A stretch of DNA of 64,000 nucleotides, from contig NZ_OX419519.1 in the NCBI RefSeq assembly GCF_948472415.1, positions 3,658,001 through 3,722,000 of the forward strand, given 5' to 3'. Below the pieces are notes generated by a model. That model saw only the letters and a program-made list of their open reading frames with translations, was not told the origin of the DNA and ran no database searches. The DNA is from Kitasatospora fiedleri. Lineage in GTDB: Bacteria; Actinomycetota; Actinomycetes; Streptomycetales; Streptomycetaceae. Position 1 is the stretch's first letter, and the number at the start of each line of letters is the position of its first letter. This document shows positions 1-8,705 of the stretch, piece after piece. Both the position numbers and the translations under genes were made by a program.

Positions 1-1
1 C

Positions 2-493
2 GCCTACGTGCTGCCCCAGGTCGGCACGGTCACGGCGCACACGTCGTCCTCCGTCACCGCGCTGGCGTGGTCGTCGATCTCGCTGGACCGGGTCAGCAAG
101 TCGATCGTGACGACGGAGTACACCTGCCCGACCACCACGCCCTGCGCGGACTTCCCCGAGCGCGAGCCGCGCGCCGTCCGCTTCCCGTTCGCCCCGGGGG
201 CCACCACCTTCGCCGCGACGACCACCGCGAGCCAGGCGCTCCGGCTGCCCTGGTACCACCTCAACGGCGTGGCCTCGCACAACGGCCGGTGGTGGTTCAA
301 CTCCTCGGGCGAGAAGAAGCTCTCCTACTGGACGCCGACCGCCGGGTCCTCCACCTTCGCCTGGGTGGGCGGCGGCGAGAGCCTCTCCTACTGGGAGGAC
401 ACCACCGGGCCCGACCTGCTCTGGTCCCTCCAGGAGACCACCGGCAACCGCAACGTCTTCGCCGTCACCCAGGCCACCTACGGCGGCGGCTGA
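2..493 (+). CDS. C-terminal part of a secreted-type protein of unknown function (5' end outside window)
   Basis: The frame is open from the first bases of the window and runs 163 codons to a TGA at 491-493, so the gene begins upstream. The visible part is rich in Thr, Ser and aromatic residues, with Trp-rich stretches such as GRWWFNSSGEKKLSYW, and ends ATYGGG. This looks like an exported beta-rich protein, but no family is recognised and no signal peptide or catalytic motif is visible in this fragment. Codon use matches the neighbours. No gene is seen in the 156 bases after it. Confidence 0.6.
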   Translation, partial: AYVLPQVGTVTAHTSSSVTALAWSSISLDRVSKSIVTTEYTCPTTTPCADFPEREPRAVRFPFAPGATTFAATTTASQALRLPWYHLNGVASHNGRWWFNSSGEKKLSYWTPTAGSSTFAWVGGGESLSYWEDTTGPDLLWSLQETTGNRNVFAVTQATYGGG

Positions 494-649
494 GCCTCCC
501 CCGGCCCCCGCGCCGTCCCGGACCGCACCACCGGGCTACCGCCTCCCCCGCGCGTGCGCGAGACTCGGCATCACCCTCCCGCACGGAGCCCGCCCGGATC
601 GTCTGCTGACCGGGCACGTGCCGGAGGGGCACGCACAGGAGGCGGCACG

Positions 650-1891
650 GTGGCGGAGAGCGGGACCCTGGACGGGGCGGACACGGCGGGCGGGACGGAC
701 GCCGCAGGCGGTGGCGGGCGGGCCCGGCGGGCGGGGGTGCGGCGGCTGGGCGTGCTGGTGCTGGTCCTGGTGCTGCTCTGCCTGCCGCCGTGGTGGACGC
801 TGCTGGCCGCCGGGACCGACTGGCCGCTGCCGGTGGTGCCGGCGGGTACGGCGGTGCTGCTGGCCTGGATGGTCGGCTTCCCGTTCCTGATGGTCGCGGG
901 CCACCGCTCGCGGGCGCGCGACGACCGGGCGGCCCGGATCGCGGACACCAGCCTGGGCGTGGTGTGGGTGCTGTTCACCTGGTCGGTGCTGGGCGGCCTG
1001 GTGGACCTGCTGCTGGCCGGGTTCGGCGTCGGCGGCACCGGCCGGGCCCGGGTGGTCGCGGCGGCCGTCGTCCTGGTGTCGGCCGGGCTGCTGGCCTGGG
1101 GGCACCACGAGGCGATGCGGGTGCCCCGGGTGCGGCGGCTGGACGTCCGCCTGCCGCGGCTCGGCGCCGGGCTGGACGGGACCAGGGTGGTGGTGCTGGC
1201 CGACACCCACTACGGGCCGATCGACCGGGCGGCCTGGTCGGCGCAGGTCACCGAGGCGGTCAACGCGCTGGCGGCGGACGTGGTGGTGCACGCCGGGGAC
1301 ATCGCGGACGGCACGCCCGCCCAGCGCCGGGAGCAGTCCGCGCCGCTGGGCGCGGTCCGGGCCGCGCTGGCCCGGGTGTACGTGACGGGCAACCACGAGT
1401 ACGGCGGCGAGGCGCAGGGCTGGCTGGACCGGATGGCGGAGCTGGGCTGGGAGGCGCTGCACAACCGCCACGTGGTGGTGGAGCGCGGCGGGGACGCCCT
1501 GGTGCTGGCCGGGGTGGACGACGTCACCGCGGCGTCCTCCGGCGAGGACGGGCACCGGGCCGACCTGTCCGGCGCGCTGGCCGGGGCGGACCCCCGGCTG
1601 CCGGTGCTGCTGGTCGCGCACCAGCCCAAGTACGTGCCGCAGGCGGTGGCCGCCGGCGTCGACCTCCAGGTCTCCGGGCACACCCACGGCGGCCAGATCT
1701 GGCCGTTCCGGTACCTGGTCCGGCTGGACCAGCCGGTGGTGCAGGGCCTGAGCCGGCACGGGGAGCGCACCCAGCTCTACACCAGCCGGGGCACCGGTTT
1801 CTGGGGGCCGCCGTTCCGGGTGTTCGCGCCGAGCGAGATCACCCTGCTGACCCTGCGCGCGGGCGAGGGGACCGCCGGGACCGCCGGCTGA
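650..1891 (+). CDS. membrane-anchored calcineurin-like metallophosphoesterase
   Basis: This 413-residue protein has four hydrophobic segments (about residues 33-52, 58-83, 98-123, 133-150) followed by a metallophosphoesterase domain from about residue 178. The two-metal motifs are in order: ADTHYGP, VHAGDIADG, VTGNHEY, VAHQP and SGHTHGGQ. The architecture matches the YkuE/YaeI-type membrane phosphoesterases; the substrate cannot be read from sequence. The GTG at 650 is chosen because AGGAGG lies at 637-642; the longer upstream frame lacks a ribosome site. Start context and motifs are seen; hydrolysis of a phosphoester is family knowledge. Confidence 0.88.
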   Translation: MAESGTLDGADTAGGTDAAGGGGRARRAGVRRLGVLVLVLVLLCLPPWWTLLAAGTDWPLPVVPAGTAVLLAWMVGFPFLMVAGHRSRARDDRAARIADTSLGVVWVLFTWSVLGGLVDLLLAGFGVGGTGRARVVAAAVVLVSAGLLAWGHHEAMRVPRVRRLDVRLPRLGAGLDGTRVVVLADTHYGPIDRAAWSAQVTEAVNALAADVVVHAGDIADGTPAQRREQSAPLGAVRAALARVYVTGNHEYGGEAQGWLDRMAELGWEALHNRHVVVERGGDALVLAGVDDVTAASSGEDGHRADLSGALAGADPRLPVLLVAHQPKYVPQAVAAGVDLQVSGHTHGGQIWPFRYLVRLDQPVVQGLSRHGERTQLYTSRGTGFWGPPFRVFAPSEITLLTLRAGEGTAGTAG

Positions 1892-1898
1892 CGGCGGT

Positions 1899-2825
1899 TC
1901 AGCGGGCCCAGGACGGGACCCAGGTACCGGCCGGGGCGGTCGTCGCGGCGGCGGCGAGGTGGGCGCGCAGCGCCGGGAGCGCGGGGTGCGGATCGTCCCG
2001 GTGGTGCAGCAGGGAGTGCGGGTAGACGGGGACGGGGTCGGTCACCGGGATGCGGCGCAGGCCGTGCCCGGTGGGCCAGACCAGCCGGGTGTCCTCGCCC
2101 ATGAAGGTGGCCAGGGCGGGGGTGTCGGCGATGGTGTCGAGCAGCGCGTCGGAGCCGAAGTTGGGGCCGGTCGACTCGATGGTCAGCCCGAACTCGCCCG
2201 CCAGGGAGGCGTAGTAGGCGCCCCACTCGCTACCGGGGAGGATGCCGGGCATCCAGATCCGGTGTCCGGCCAGGTCGGCGAGCGGCACCGCGCGGGCGGC
2301 GGCGAGGGCGTGCCCGGGGCCGGTGAGCAGGTGCAGCGGCTCGTCGACGACCCGGACGGCGGTCAGGTCCTCGGGCAGCGGCCGACCGGGCATGGCGACG
2401 GCCCGGAAGGAGGCGTCGACGCTGCCGGAGCGGATCGCGGCGACGGCGCTCTCGATGTCGAGCAGCATCACGATGTCCAACTCGACGTCCGGGTGGGCGC
2501 GGTGGAAGTCCCGCATCAGCCGGGAGGCCGCGCCGCGCGAGTTGATCACGTCGACGCGCAGCGGGCGGCGGCCGGTGCGGACGGAGGCGGCGGCCCGGTC
2601 GGCGGCCCGCAGCAGTGCGCGGGCGTGCGGCAGGAACGCCTGGCCGTCGATGGTGGGTTCGGCACCGCGCGGGGTGCGGGTGAACAGCCGGACGCCCAGG
2701 TCGCGTTCGAGCCCGGCGATCCGCTTGGAGACGGCCTGCTGGGTGATCGCCAGGTCGGTGGCGGCCTTCTGGAACTGGCCCGCCTCCGCGACGGCGACGT
2801 AGGTGCGCACGGCTTCGAGGTCCAC
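1899..2825 (-). CDS. LysR-family transcriptional regulator
   Basis: A 308-residue protein opening directly with the LysR winged helix (VDLEAVRTYVAVAEAGQF, then QQAVSKRIAGLERDLGVRLFTR at about residues 27-48) and continuing into a periplasmic-binding-protein-like effector domain. The GTG at 2825 is chosen because it puts the HTH at the usual place and makes a normal family length; the frame extends about 106 codons further without LysR similarity. It converges with the phosphoesterase gene (7-bp gap). The nearest divergent gene is the secreted protein at 3067, a plausible but unproven target. Confidence 0.9.
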   Translation of the reverse strand: MDLEAVRTYVAVAEAGQFQKAATDLAITQQAVSKRIAGLERDLGVRLFTRTPRGAEPTIDGQAFLPHARALLRAADRAAASVRTGRRPLRVDVINSRGAASRLMRDFHRAHPDVELDIVMLLDIESAVAAIRSGSVDASFRAVAMPGRPLPEDLTAVRVVDEPLHLLTGPGHALAAARAVPLADLAGHRIWMPGILPGSEWGAYYASLAGEFGLTIESTGPNFGSDALLDTIADTPALATFMGEDTRLVWPTGHGLRRIPVTDPVPVYPHSLLHHRDDPHPALPALRAHLAAAATTAPAGTWVPSWAR

Positions 2826-3066
2826 GGCGGGCCACCCTACCGAACAACGGACGGTTGTGGGCCGGTCGGTCTCCGGCGGTCCGGGCGCGGGTGACGCGGC
2901 AGCGGGACCAACCGCCGTTCGTGCGGTGGGCGGCCGGGCGCAGCCGGGGCCGGTGGCCGGTTCCGGGCGGTCCGGCGGCCCCCGAACCTGGCGTTCCGGC
3001 GGGGAGCGTCCGGGATTCAGCCGCCGTACACGCGGTCTCCACGTCGGGTCGCCAGAGTTCCGGCCC

Positions 3067-5040
3067 GTGCCTAACTCACACTCGCGTGTCGGCGTCGCCT
3101 CCGTGTGCGCCGCGTCCCTGACGTTCTCCGGGCTGATCGCCACCGGGCTGATCGTCGCGCAGCCCGCCGCGGCGGCCGACCCGTCCGGCTACCAGAACGT
3201 GCGCATCAACGAGGTCACCTCCAACGGCAACGACACGGTGGAGCTCTACAACGGCGGCCCGGCGGCGGTGAGCATCAGCGGCTGGAAGATGTCCGACGAC
3301 GGCTTCTCCCCGCAGTCCTTCAGCCCGTCCGCGAGCAGCATCCCGGCCGGCGGCTTCGTCACCTTCAACTCGCCCAAGGGGCTGGGCGACTCCGACAAGG
3401 TGGTGCTCTACACGGCCGGCGGCACGGTGGTCGACCGGGTCGACTGGGCCACCGACAAGGCCAAGCCCGCGATCGCCCGCTGCGGCGGCGACGGCACCGG
3501 CGGGTGGGTCACCGCCACCACCGCGGCCACCTTCGGCTCCGCGAACGCCGCGGGCTGCCCGGCCTCCGTGCCCGCCGCGAGCCGCATCCGGATCAACGAG
3601 GTCGGCTCGGACGGCTCGGACACCGTCGAGCTGTACAACGGCGGCACCAGCGCCGTCAGCATCGGCTCGTGGAAGTACGTCGACGGCGACACCTCGCACT
3701 CCGCCGCCTCGATCTCGTCCTCCTCGCCGAGCGCGACCAGCATCCCCGCGGGCGGCTACGTCACGTTCAACTCCACCATCGGGCTGGGCGACAACGACGC
3801 GCTGTTCCTGCTCGACGGCAGCGGCAACACCGTCGACTCGGTCACCTGGGCGACCGGCGGCGCCAAGCCCTCCGACGAGCGCTGCGCCACCGGCTTCCAG
3901 ACCTCCGCGAACGCGACCTTCGGCGCCGTGAACTCCTGCGCGGGCAGCACCCCCGGCGGCGGCACCGGCGGCACCCCCACCGGCCAACTGCTCGGCGGCG
4001 GCGGCTCGCTCACCAGCGGCTGCGCCCCCGAGGCGCCCGGCGGCACCGGCGCCAAGCCCGCCGGCACGCCGGCCTGGCCCGGCGGCCCGGACGTCACCAT
4101 CGCCGACAACGTCTGTGCGTTCACCACCTCCACCGGCCCCGAGGGCCGGGACGTCAGCGGCCTGGCCTTCGACCCGGCCAACCCGTCCGTGCTGTGGGCC
4201 GCCAAGAACAAGAACTGGCTGTACAAGCTGGTCAAGAGCAACGGCAAGTGGGTCCCGGACGCCACCTGGAGCGCGACCGGCAAGCAGATCCGCTTCGCGG
4301 GCGGCACCGGCGAGCCGGACTCCGAGGGCCTGACCGTCGGCCCCAACGGGCACCTCTACGTGACCTCCGAGCGCGACAACACCAAGAACACCGCGCCCAA
4401 GGACACCGTCCTGGAGTTCGACCCGAACGCCGGCGGCAGCACCCTGACCCCGCTCCACCAGTGGGACATGACCTCGCAGTTCCCGCAGCTCGACACCGGC
4501 AGCAAGGACGACGCCAACCTCGGCTTCGAGGGCGTCGGCTACGTCCCGGACAGCTGGCTGACCGCCAACGGCTGGACCGACCCGCTCACCGGCTCCGCCT
4601 ACAACCCGGCGAACTACCCGCTGCACGGCGCCGGCCTGTTCTTCGCCGGGCTGGAGTACGACGGCACCCTGCACGTCTACGGCCTCAACTCGAACGGCAC
4701 CTTCACCACCTTCGGCACCGTCTCCACCGGCAAGCCGGGCGTGATGGACGTGACCTTCGACGCCGGCACCCAGCGGATCGTCGCCACCTGCGACAACACC
4801 TGCGGCGAGACCCACACCTTCCTGAAGGTCAACGCGAGCGGCGCGATCGTGCCGGACGTGACCTACACCAACCCCGCCGTCATGCCGGTCGACAACCTGG
4901 AGGGCTTCGCCCTCGCGCCGACCTCCACCTGCGCCAACGGCTTCCGCGAGGCGGTCTGGAGCGACGACGGCATCTACGGCTTCGGCTCCGGCAGCTCCTC
5001 CTACGGGCACGCGCTCTACAGCGGCACCTTCCCCTGCTGA
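3067..5040 (+). CDS. secreted protein with two lamin-tail domains and a phytase-like beta-propeller
   Basis: This 657-residue protein has an N-terminal export signal (hydrophobic core about residues 8-30, likely cleavage after AQPAAAA near residue 37). Two lamin-tail-type repeats follow at about 42-160 and 175-300, each starting with a RINEV...DTVELYNGG pattern. A Gly/Thr linker then leads to a domain from about residue 340 with EGLTVGPNGHLYVTSERD and NLEGFALAP motifs. Those motifs resemble the 'esterase-like activity of phytase' propeller family. The GTG at 3067 is chosen because it starts just before the signal core; its ribosome site is weak, so the start is uncertain. It probably acts extracellularly; substrate unknown. 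Confidence 0.78.
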   Translation: MPNSHSRVGVASVCAASLTFSGLIATGLIVAQPAAAADPSGYQNVRINEVTSNGNDTVELYNGGPAAVSISGWKMSDDGFSPQSFSPSASSIPAGGFVTFNSPKGLGDSDKVVLYTAGGTVVDRVDWATDKAKPAIARCGGDGTGGWVTATTAATFGSANAAGCPASVPAASRIRINEVGSDGSDTVELYNGGTSAVSIGSWKYVDGDTSHSAASISSSSPSATSIPAGGYVTFNSTIGLGDNDALFLLDGSGNTVDSVTWATGGAKPSDERCATGFQTSANATFGAVNSCAGSTPGGGTGGTPTGQLLGGGGSLTSGCAPEAPGGTGAKPAGTPAWPGGPDVTIADNVCAFTTSTGPEGRDVSGLAFDPANPSVLWAAKNKNWLYKLVKSNGKWVPDATWSATGKQIRFAGGTGEPDSEGLTVGPNGHLYVTSERDNTKNTAPKDTVLEFDPNAGGSTLTPLHQWDMTSQFPQLDTGSKDDANLGFEGVGYVPDSWLTANGWTDPLTGSAYNPANYPLHGAGLFFAGLEYDGTLHVYGLNSNGTFTTFGTVSTGKPGVMDVTFDAGTQRIVATCDNTCGETHTFLKVNASGAIVPDVTYTNPAVMPVDNLEGFALAPTSTCANGFREAVWSDDGIYGFGSGSSSYGHALYSGTFPC

Positions 5041-5206
5041 GCACGCCCCGTCCCGAGCGCACCGCCTCCTGAGCACACCGCCCTCCGAGCAGACCGCCTC
5101 CTGAGCAGACCGGGCCCCGACCGCGCAGCACGCCGCGGCCGGGGCCCGCCGCCCGTGACCGGGGACCGGGGCCCGCCGCCCGTGACCGGGCCACTAGGGT
5201 GTCCGG
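5041..5206. repeat. intergenic short direct repeats and G+C-rich hairpin
   Basis: Between the secreted protein and the DUF6882 gene there is a run of degenerate repeats: GAGCA(C/G)ACCG units at 5040-5110, then two copies of GGGCCCGCCGCCCGTGACCG at about 5142-5191. The inverted G+C-rich segment around 5118-5150 could act as a terminator for the upstream gene. No gene is visible in it. Confidence 0.4.
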
Positions 5207-5899
5207 ATGGCCACGACCTTCACCGAGTCCTTCCTGCGCGCCGCCGAGCCGCACGCCGCCTGGGGCGCCGAGCAGTTGGAGGCGCTGGAACGGGCGCTGC
5301 CGGCCGCGCCGTGGACGGCCGACCTGAGCGAGTGCGCCTACGAGACCGGCGGCCGGACGCTGCGGGTGGGCCTGCTCGGGACGTACGACCCCGCGGGGCG
5401 GTCCTGGCTGTGGGGCTGGGCCAATCCGGGCTTCGGCGGGGCGCCCGTGACGGCCGCCTCCGCCCGGGTCGCGGAGTTCGGACGGGCGTACAGCGTACCG
5501 GAGTTGGCCGAACCCGAGGTCGACCTGTCCGGTTTCGCCGACCCGCGGCACGCGGCGGAGGCGCTGGCCTTCACCGGCATGGGCGTGCTCGGCGCGCCCG
5601 GTTACATCGGGCAGGAGGCCGGGCCGCAGACCCGGGTGTACTTCGTGCCGGAGGACCCGTCACTGCCGCCGGCGCCGCTCGACCCGGTCACGGTGCCGCG
5701 CTTCCTGCTGACCGGCGCGGGGCTGTTCGGGCACGACGCCCGGGCCGTGGTGCGCGGTTACTTCTGGCACCACGGCGTGCCGGTGGCGGAGGGCCCCGAC
5801 CTGATCACCGCCCGACTGCCCGACGGGCGCGACCTCCGGGTGTCGTTCGACCCGCTGGGCCGGATCGCCTCCGTCGAGGGCTCGGTGGGCGGCCGCTGA
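5207..5899 (+). CDS. DUF6882-like cytoplasmic protein of unknown function
   Basis: A 230-residue soluble protein with ATG start, no signal peptide and no membrane segment. The segment RSWLWGWANPGFG near residues 67-79, with the paired tryptophans, is characteristic of the DUF6882-type proteins common in Streptomyces; function is unknown. It stands alone on the plus strand and ends 4 bp from the convergent MarR-type gene. Assignment to the family is from pattern memory, so moderate confidence. Confidence 0.7.
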   Translation: MATTFTESFLRAAEPHAAWGAEQLEALERALPAAPWTADLSECAYETGGRTLRVGLLGTYDPAGRSWLWGWANPGFGGAPVTAASARVAEFGRAYSVPELAEPEVDLSGFADPRHAAEALAFTGMGVLGAPGYIGQEAGPQTRVYFVPEDPSLPPAPLDPVTVPRFLLTGAGLFGHDARAVVRGYFWHHGVPVAEGPDLITARLPDGRDLRVSFDPLGRIASVEGSVGGR

Positions 5900-5903
5900 C
5901 GGC

Positions 5904-6686
5904 TCAACTGCGGCTGCCCGCAGGGCCGTTCGCCGGATCGTCCGCGGGGCCGCCGGCCGGGTCGTCCGGTTCCCGGACGGGCTTGGTGAACAGCACGTCG
6001 CGGCCCTGGTCGGCGGCGCGCAGCAGCATCTCGGAGAGGTGGTCGAGGAACCGGGCGATGTTCTCCAGCCGCGTCCCGGCCGGGCTGGTCGAGCCGAGCA
6101 CGACGACGCCCTGCCGGGCGGTGGCGGCCACCGCGGCGTTGGCGTGGGCGCTGGCCACCGCGGACTGGTACCAGATCTCGTCGTCCACCACGTAGCGCTC
6201 GCGGCGGCGCTCGTCGCGCTCCCGGCGGACCATCGACTGCTCGTCCAGGAAGGCCACCGCCTTGGAGACGGACGCCGGGCTGACCTGGAGGCGCTGGGCG
6301 AGTTCGGTGGCGGTCAGGCTGCCGGAGTCGGTGAGCAGCAGCGCGGCCAGCACCCGGGCGGGCATCCGGCTCAGGCCGGACTGCATGAAGACGGTGGTGA
6401 TCGCCTCCTCGAAGGCGTCCACCGCGCCGGGGTCGCGCCCGTCGTCGGGGCGGTCGGCCAGGTGCGGGTCGCGGGGCAGCGCGGCCCGGCGGTGGGTGCG
6501 GTGCTCGGTGGCCCGCTGGGCGAGGTCGGCCCGGTAGCCGGCCGGGCCGCCGTTGCGCATGACCTCCCGGGTGACGGTCGAGGTCGGACGGTCGAGCCGG
6601 CGGGCGATCTCCGCGTAGGCCAGGTCGTCGGCCAGCCCCAGCGCGATCTGCTGGCGCTCCTGCTGGGTGAGCCTGCCTCCCGGCAT
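5904..6686 (-). CDS. GbsR/MarR-type transcriptional regulator with extra N-terminal HTH
   Basis: This 260-residue protein has two DNA-binding parts. An N-terminal resolvase/IS30-like HTH lies at about 3-45 (LTQQERQQIALGLADDLAYAEIARRLDRPTSTVTREV). A MarR winged helix lies at about 105-190 (LTATELAQRLQVSPASVSKAVAFL then RRERDERRRERYVV). The ATG at 6686 is preceded by AAGGAGG (6693-6699, read leftward) at ideal spacing, which decides the start. It is divergent from the DUF4097/ABC exporter genes at 6941-9478, and the intergenic DNA holds several palindromes. It probably represses those genes and itself. Confidence 0.88.
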   Translation of the reverse strand: MPGGRLTQQERQQIALGLADDLAYAEIARRLDRPTSTVTREVMRNGGPAGYRADLAQRATEHRTHRRAALPRDPHLADRPDDGRDPGAVDAFEEAITTVFMQSGLSRMPARVLAALLLTDSGSLTATELAQRLQVSPASVSKAVAFLDEQSMVRRERDERRRERYVVDDEIWYQSAVASAHANAAVAATARQGVVVLGSTSPAGTRLENIARFLDHLSEMLLRAADQGRDVLFTKPVREPDDPAGGPADDPANGPAGSRS

Positions 6687-6739
6687 CGGGGGCCTCCTTC
6701 TGCGGTGCGTGACGTTGCCGCGCCCAGCATAGCGTTCAC

Positions 6740-6880
6740 CGTCATCCCATTGCAACGAACACCACTCCTGACGTTGCGTTATCTCCAGGCCCATTGCAAT
6801 GATTTTCCCGCTCTCACCTGCACCGATGGCGTTTGATTGCAACAAGCTTGTTGCTAGATCAATGAACGCAACGTAGCGTT
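6740..6880. promoter_or_regulatory. divergent operator region with repeated TTGCAA/GTTGC palindromes
   Basis: This A+T-richer intergenic stretch holds CATTGCAACG (6748-6757), ACGTTGCGTT (6771-6780), the perfect palindrome CATTGCAATG (6792-6801), the perfect 16-bp palindrome GCAACAAGCTTGTTGC (6839-6854) and the inverted repeat AACGC...GCGTT (about 6865-6880). A repeated palindromic core between a MarR-type gene and the exporter it faces is the expected pattern for a MarR/GbsR operator. The binding assignment is inference. Confidence 0.6.
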
Positions 6881-6940
6881 TCCAATGTCAGAAACGAAGC
6901 GGCGCCGCACCGGTACCGCACCGCGAGCAGGGAGCACACC

Positions 6941-7609
6941 ATGCAGAAGTTCGACACCGCCGCCCCGGTCACCGTCGTCCTGGACGTCCCGGCCGGGTTG
7001 GTCCGGTTCATCGCCGCCGACCGCACCGACACCGTGGTCGAGCTGCGCCCCGCCGACCCGGCCAAGGGCCGCGACGCGAAGGCCGTCGAGCACACCGAGG
7101 TCGGCTACGCCGACGGCGTGCTGCGGATCGTCACCGACTCCGCCGCGCACCGCCTGCTCGGCCCGTCCGGCGCGCTGGAGGTCACCGTGCAACTGCCCTC
7201 CGGCTCCACGGTCGAGGCGAAGAGCGCGGACGCCCGGCTCCGCGGCGTCGGCCGGCTCGGCGCGGTCACCTTCGAGAGCGCCCGGGGCTCGGTCAAGCTC
7301 GACGAGGCGTCCGCCGCCCGACTCACCCTCCAGGACGGCGACATCGAGGTCGGCCGCCTCACCGGCCCCGGCGCGTTCAGCACCCAGCGCGGCGACCTGA
7401 CCGTCACCGAGGCGGTGCGCGGCGCGCTCGAACTGACCACCCGGTCCGGCTCGATCGCGGTCGGCGTGGCCCGCGGCGTCTCCGCCTCGCTGGACGCCGG
7501 CACCGGCCACGGCCGGATCGACAACGCGCTGCGCAACGCCGACGACGTCCCGGCGGTCACCATCCGCGCCACCACCGCGCACGGCGACATCTCCGCCCGC
7601 ACCGTCTGA
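6941..7609 (+). CDS. DUF4097-family beta-helical protein
   Basis: A 222-residue protein without signal peptide or membrane segment. From about residue 85 it consists of short repeated beta-strand units (VEAKSADARLRGVGRLGAVTFES, VKLDEASAARLTLQDGDIEV, ALELTTRSGSIAVGVARG) typical of the DUF4097 'putative adhesin' fold. In Streptomyces such genes commonly precede ABC exporters, as here (7701-9478). Ribosome site AGCAGGGAG is just upstream. Its biochemical role is unknown; linkage suggests an accessory of the exporter or stress response. Confidence 0.82.
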   Translation: MQKFDTAAPVTVVLDVPAGLVRFIAADRTDTVVELRPADPAKGRDAKAVEHTEVGYADGVLRIVTDSAAHRLLGPSGALEVTVQLPSGSTVEAKSADARLRGVGRLGAVTFESARGSVKLDEASAARLTLQDGDIEVGRLTGPGAFSTQRGDLTVTEAVRGALELTTRSGSIAVGVARGVSASLDAGTGHGRIDNALRNADDVPAVTIRATTAHGDISARTV

Positions 7610-7700
7610 CCCGCCGCCGCGCCGCTCAGCCCAGCCCAGAGCCCAACCCAGCCCAGCACCGCCGTCCCCGCACCGACCCCCACACCCCCAGGAGCACCCC

Positions 7701-8705
7701 ATGACCGGCCTGGCCATCGCGGCGAACGGGCTGCGCAAGTCCTACGGCGACAAGAGCGTCCTGAAGGGCGTCGACCTCGCCGTCCCCACCGGAACGGTCT
7801 TCGCCCTGCTCGGCCCGAACGGGGCCGGCAAGACCACCGCCGTCAAGATCCTCTCCACCCTGGTCACCCCCGACGCCGGGGAGATCACCGTCGGTGGCCA
7901 CGACCTGGCCACCGAGGCCCAGCGGGTCCGCGCCGCGATCGGCGTCACCGGCCAGTTCTCCGCCGTCGACGGCCTGATCACCGGCCGGGAGAACATGCTG
8001 CTGATGGCCGACCTGCACCGCCTGCCCAAGGCCGAGGGCCGCCGGGTGGCCACCGAGCTGCTGGCCCGCTTCGACCTCACCGACGCCGCCGACAAGCCCG
8101 CCTCCACCTACTCCGGCGGCATGAAGCGCCGCCTGGACATCGCGATGACCCTGGTCGGCGACCCCCGGATCATCTTCCTCGACGAGCCCACCACCGGGCT
8201 CGACCCGCGCAGCCGCCACGGCATGTGGCAGATCATCCGGGAACTGGTCGCCGGCGGCACCACCGTCCTGCTCACCACCCAGTACCTGGAGGAGGCCGAC
8301 CAACTCGCCGACCGGATCGCCGTCCTGCACGACGGCGTGATCGCGGCCGAGGGCACCGCCGAGGAGCTCAAGCGCCTGGTCCCCGGCGGCCACGTCCGGC
8401 TCCGGTTCACCGATCCCGCCGCCCACCGCGCCGCGGCCGACGCGCTCGCCGAGGCCGCCCGCGACGACGAGGCGCTCGCCCTGCGCGTGCCCAGCGACGG
8501 CAGCCAGCGCGCCCTGCGCTCGGTCCTCGACCGGCTGGACGCCGCCGGCGTCGCGGCCGACGAACTCACCGTCCACACCCCCGACCTCGACGACGTCTTC
8601 TTCGCCCTGACCGGCGCCCCCGCCCTCCCGGCCCAGACCGCCGCCCCCGCCGCCCCCACCGCCCAGGCCGCTTCCGCCGCTTCCGCCAAGGAGAACGCAC
8701 GATGA
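7701..8705 (+). CDS. DrrA-type ABC exporter ATP-binding protein
   Basis: This 334-residue ATPase shows Walker A (LLGPNGAGKTTAVKIL, about 36-51), the Q-loop, signature YSGGMKRRLDIAM (about 137-149), Walker B IIFLDEPTTGLD (about 157-168) and the H-loop. It carries the C-terminal extension typical of daunorubicin-resistance (DrrA) type ATPases and ends in an Ala/Pro-rich tail. Its stop overlaps the start of the permease gene (ATGA, 8702-8705), so the two are translationally coupled. It energises the partner permease; the cargo is unknown and no biosynthetic cluster is nearby. Confidence 0.93.
   Translation: MTGLAIAANGLRKSYGDKSVLKGVDLAVPTGTVFALLGPNGAGKTTAVKILSTLVTPDAGEITVGGHDLATEAQRVRAAIGVTGQFSAVDGLITGRENMLLMADLHRLPKAEGRRVATELLARFDLTDAADKPASTYSGGMKRRLDIAMTLVGDPRIIFLDEPTTGLDPRSRHGMWQIIRELVAGGTTVLLTTQYLEEADQLADRIAVLHDGVIAAEGTAEELKRLVPGGHVRLRFTDPAAHRAAADALAEAARDDEALALRVPSDGSQRALRSVLDRLDAAGVAADELTVHTPDLDDVFFALTGAPALPAQTAAPAAPTAQAASAASAKENAR

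Noticed and set aside
3076..5076. A 666-codon leftward frame opposite the lamin-tail/phytase protein
   Set aside because: Val/Gly/Arg-rich antisense shadow without motif; the plus strand has two lamin-tail repeats and a signal peptide.
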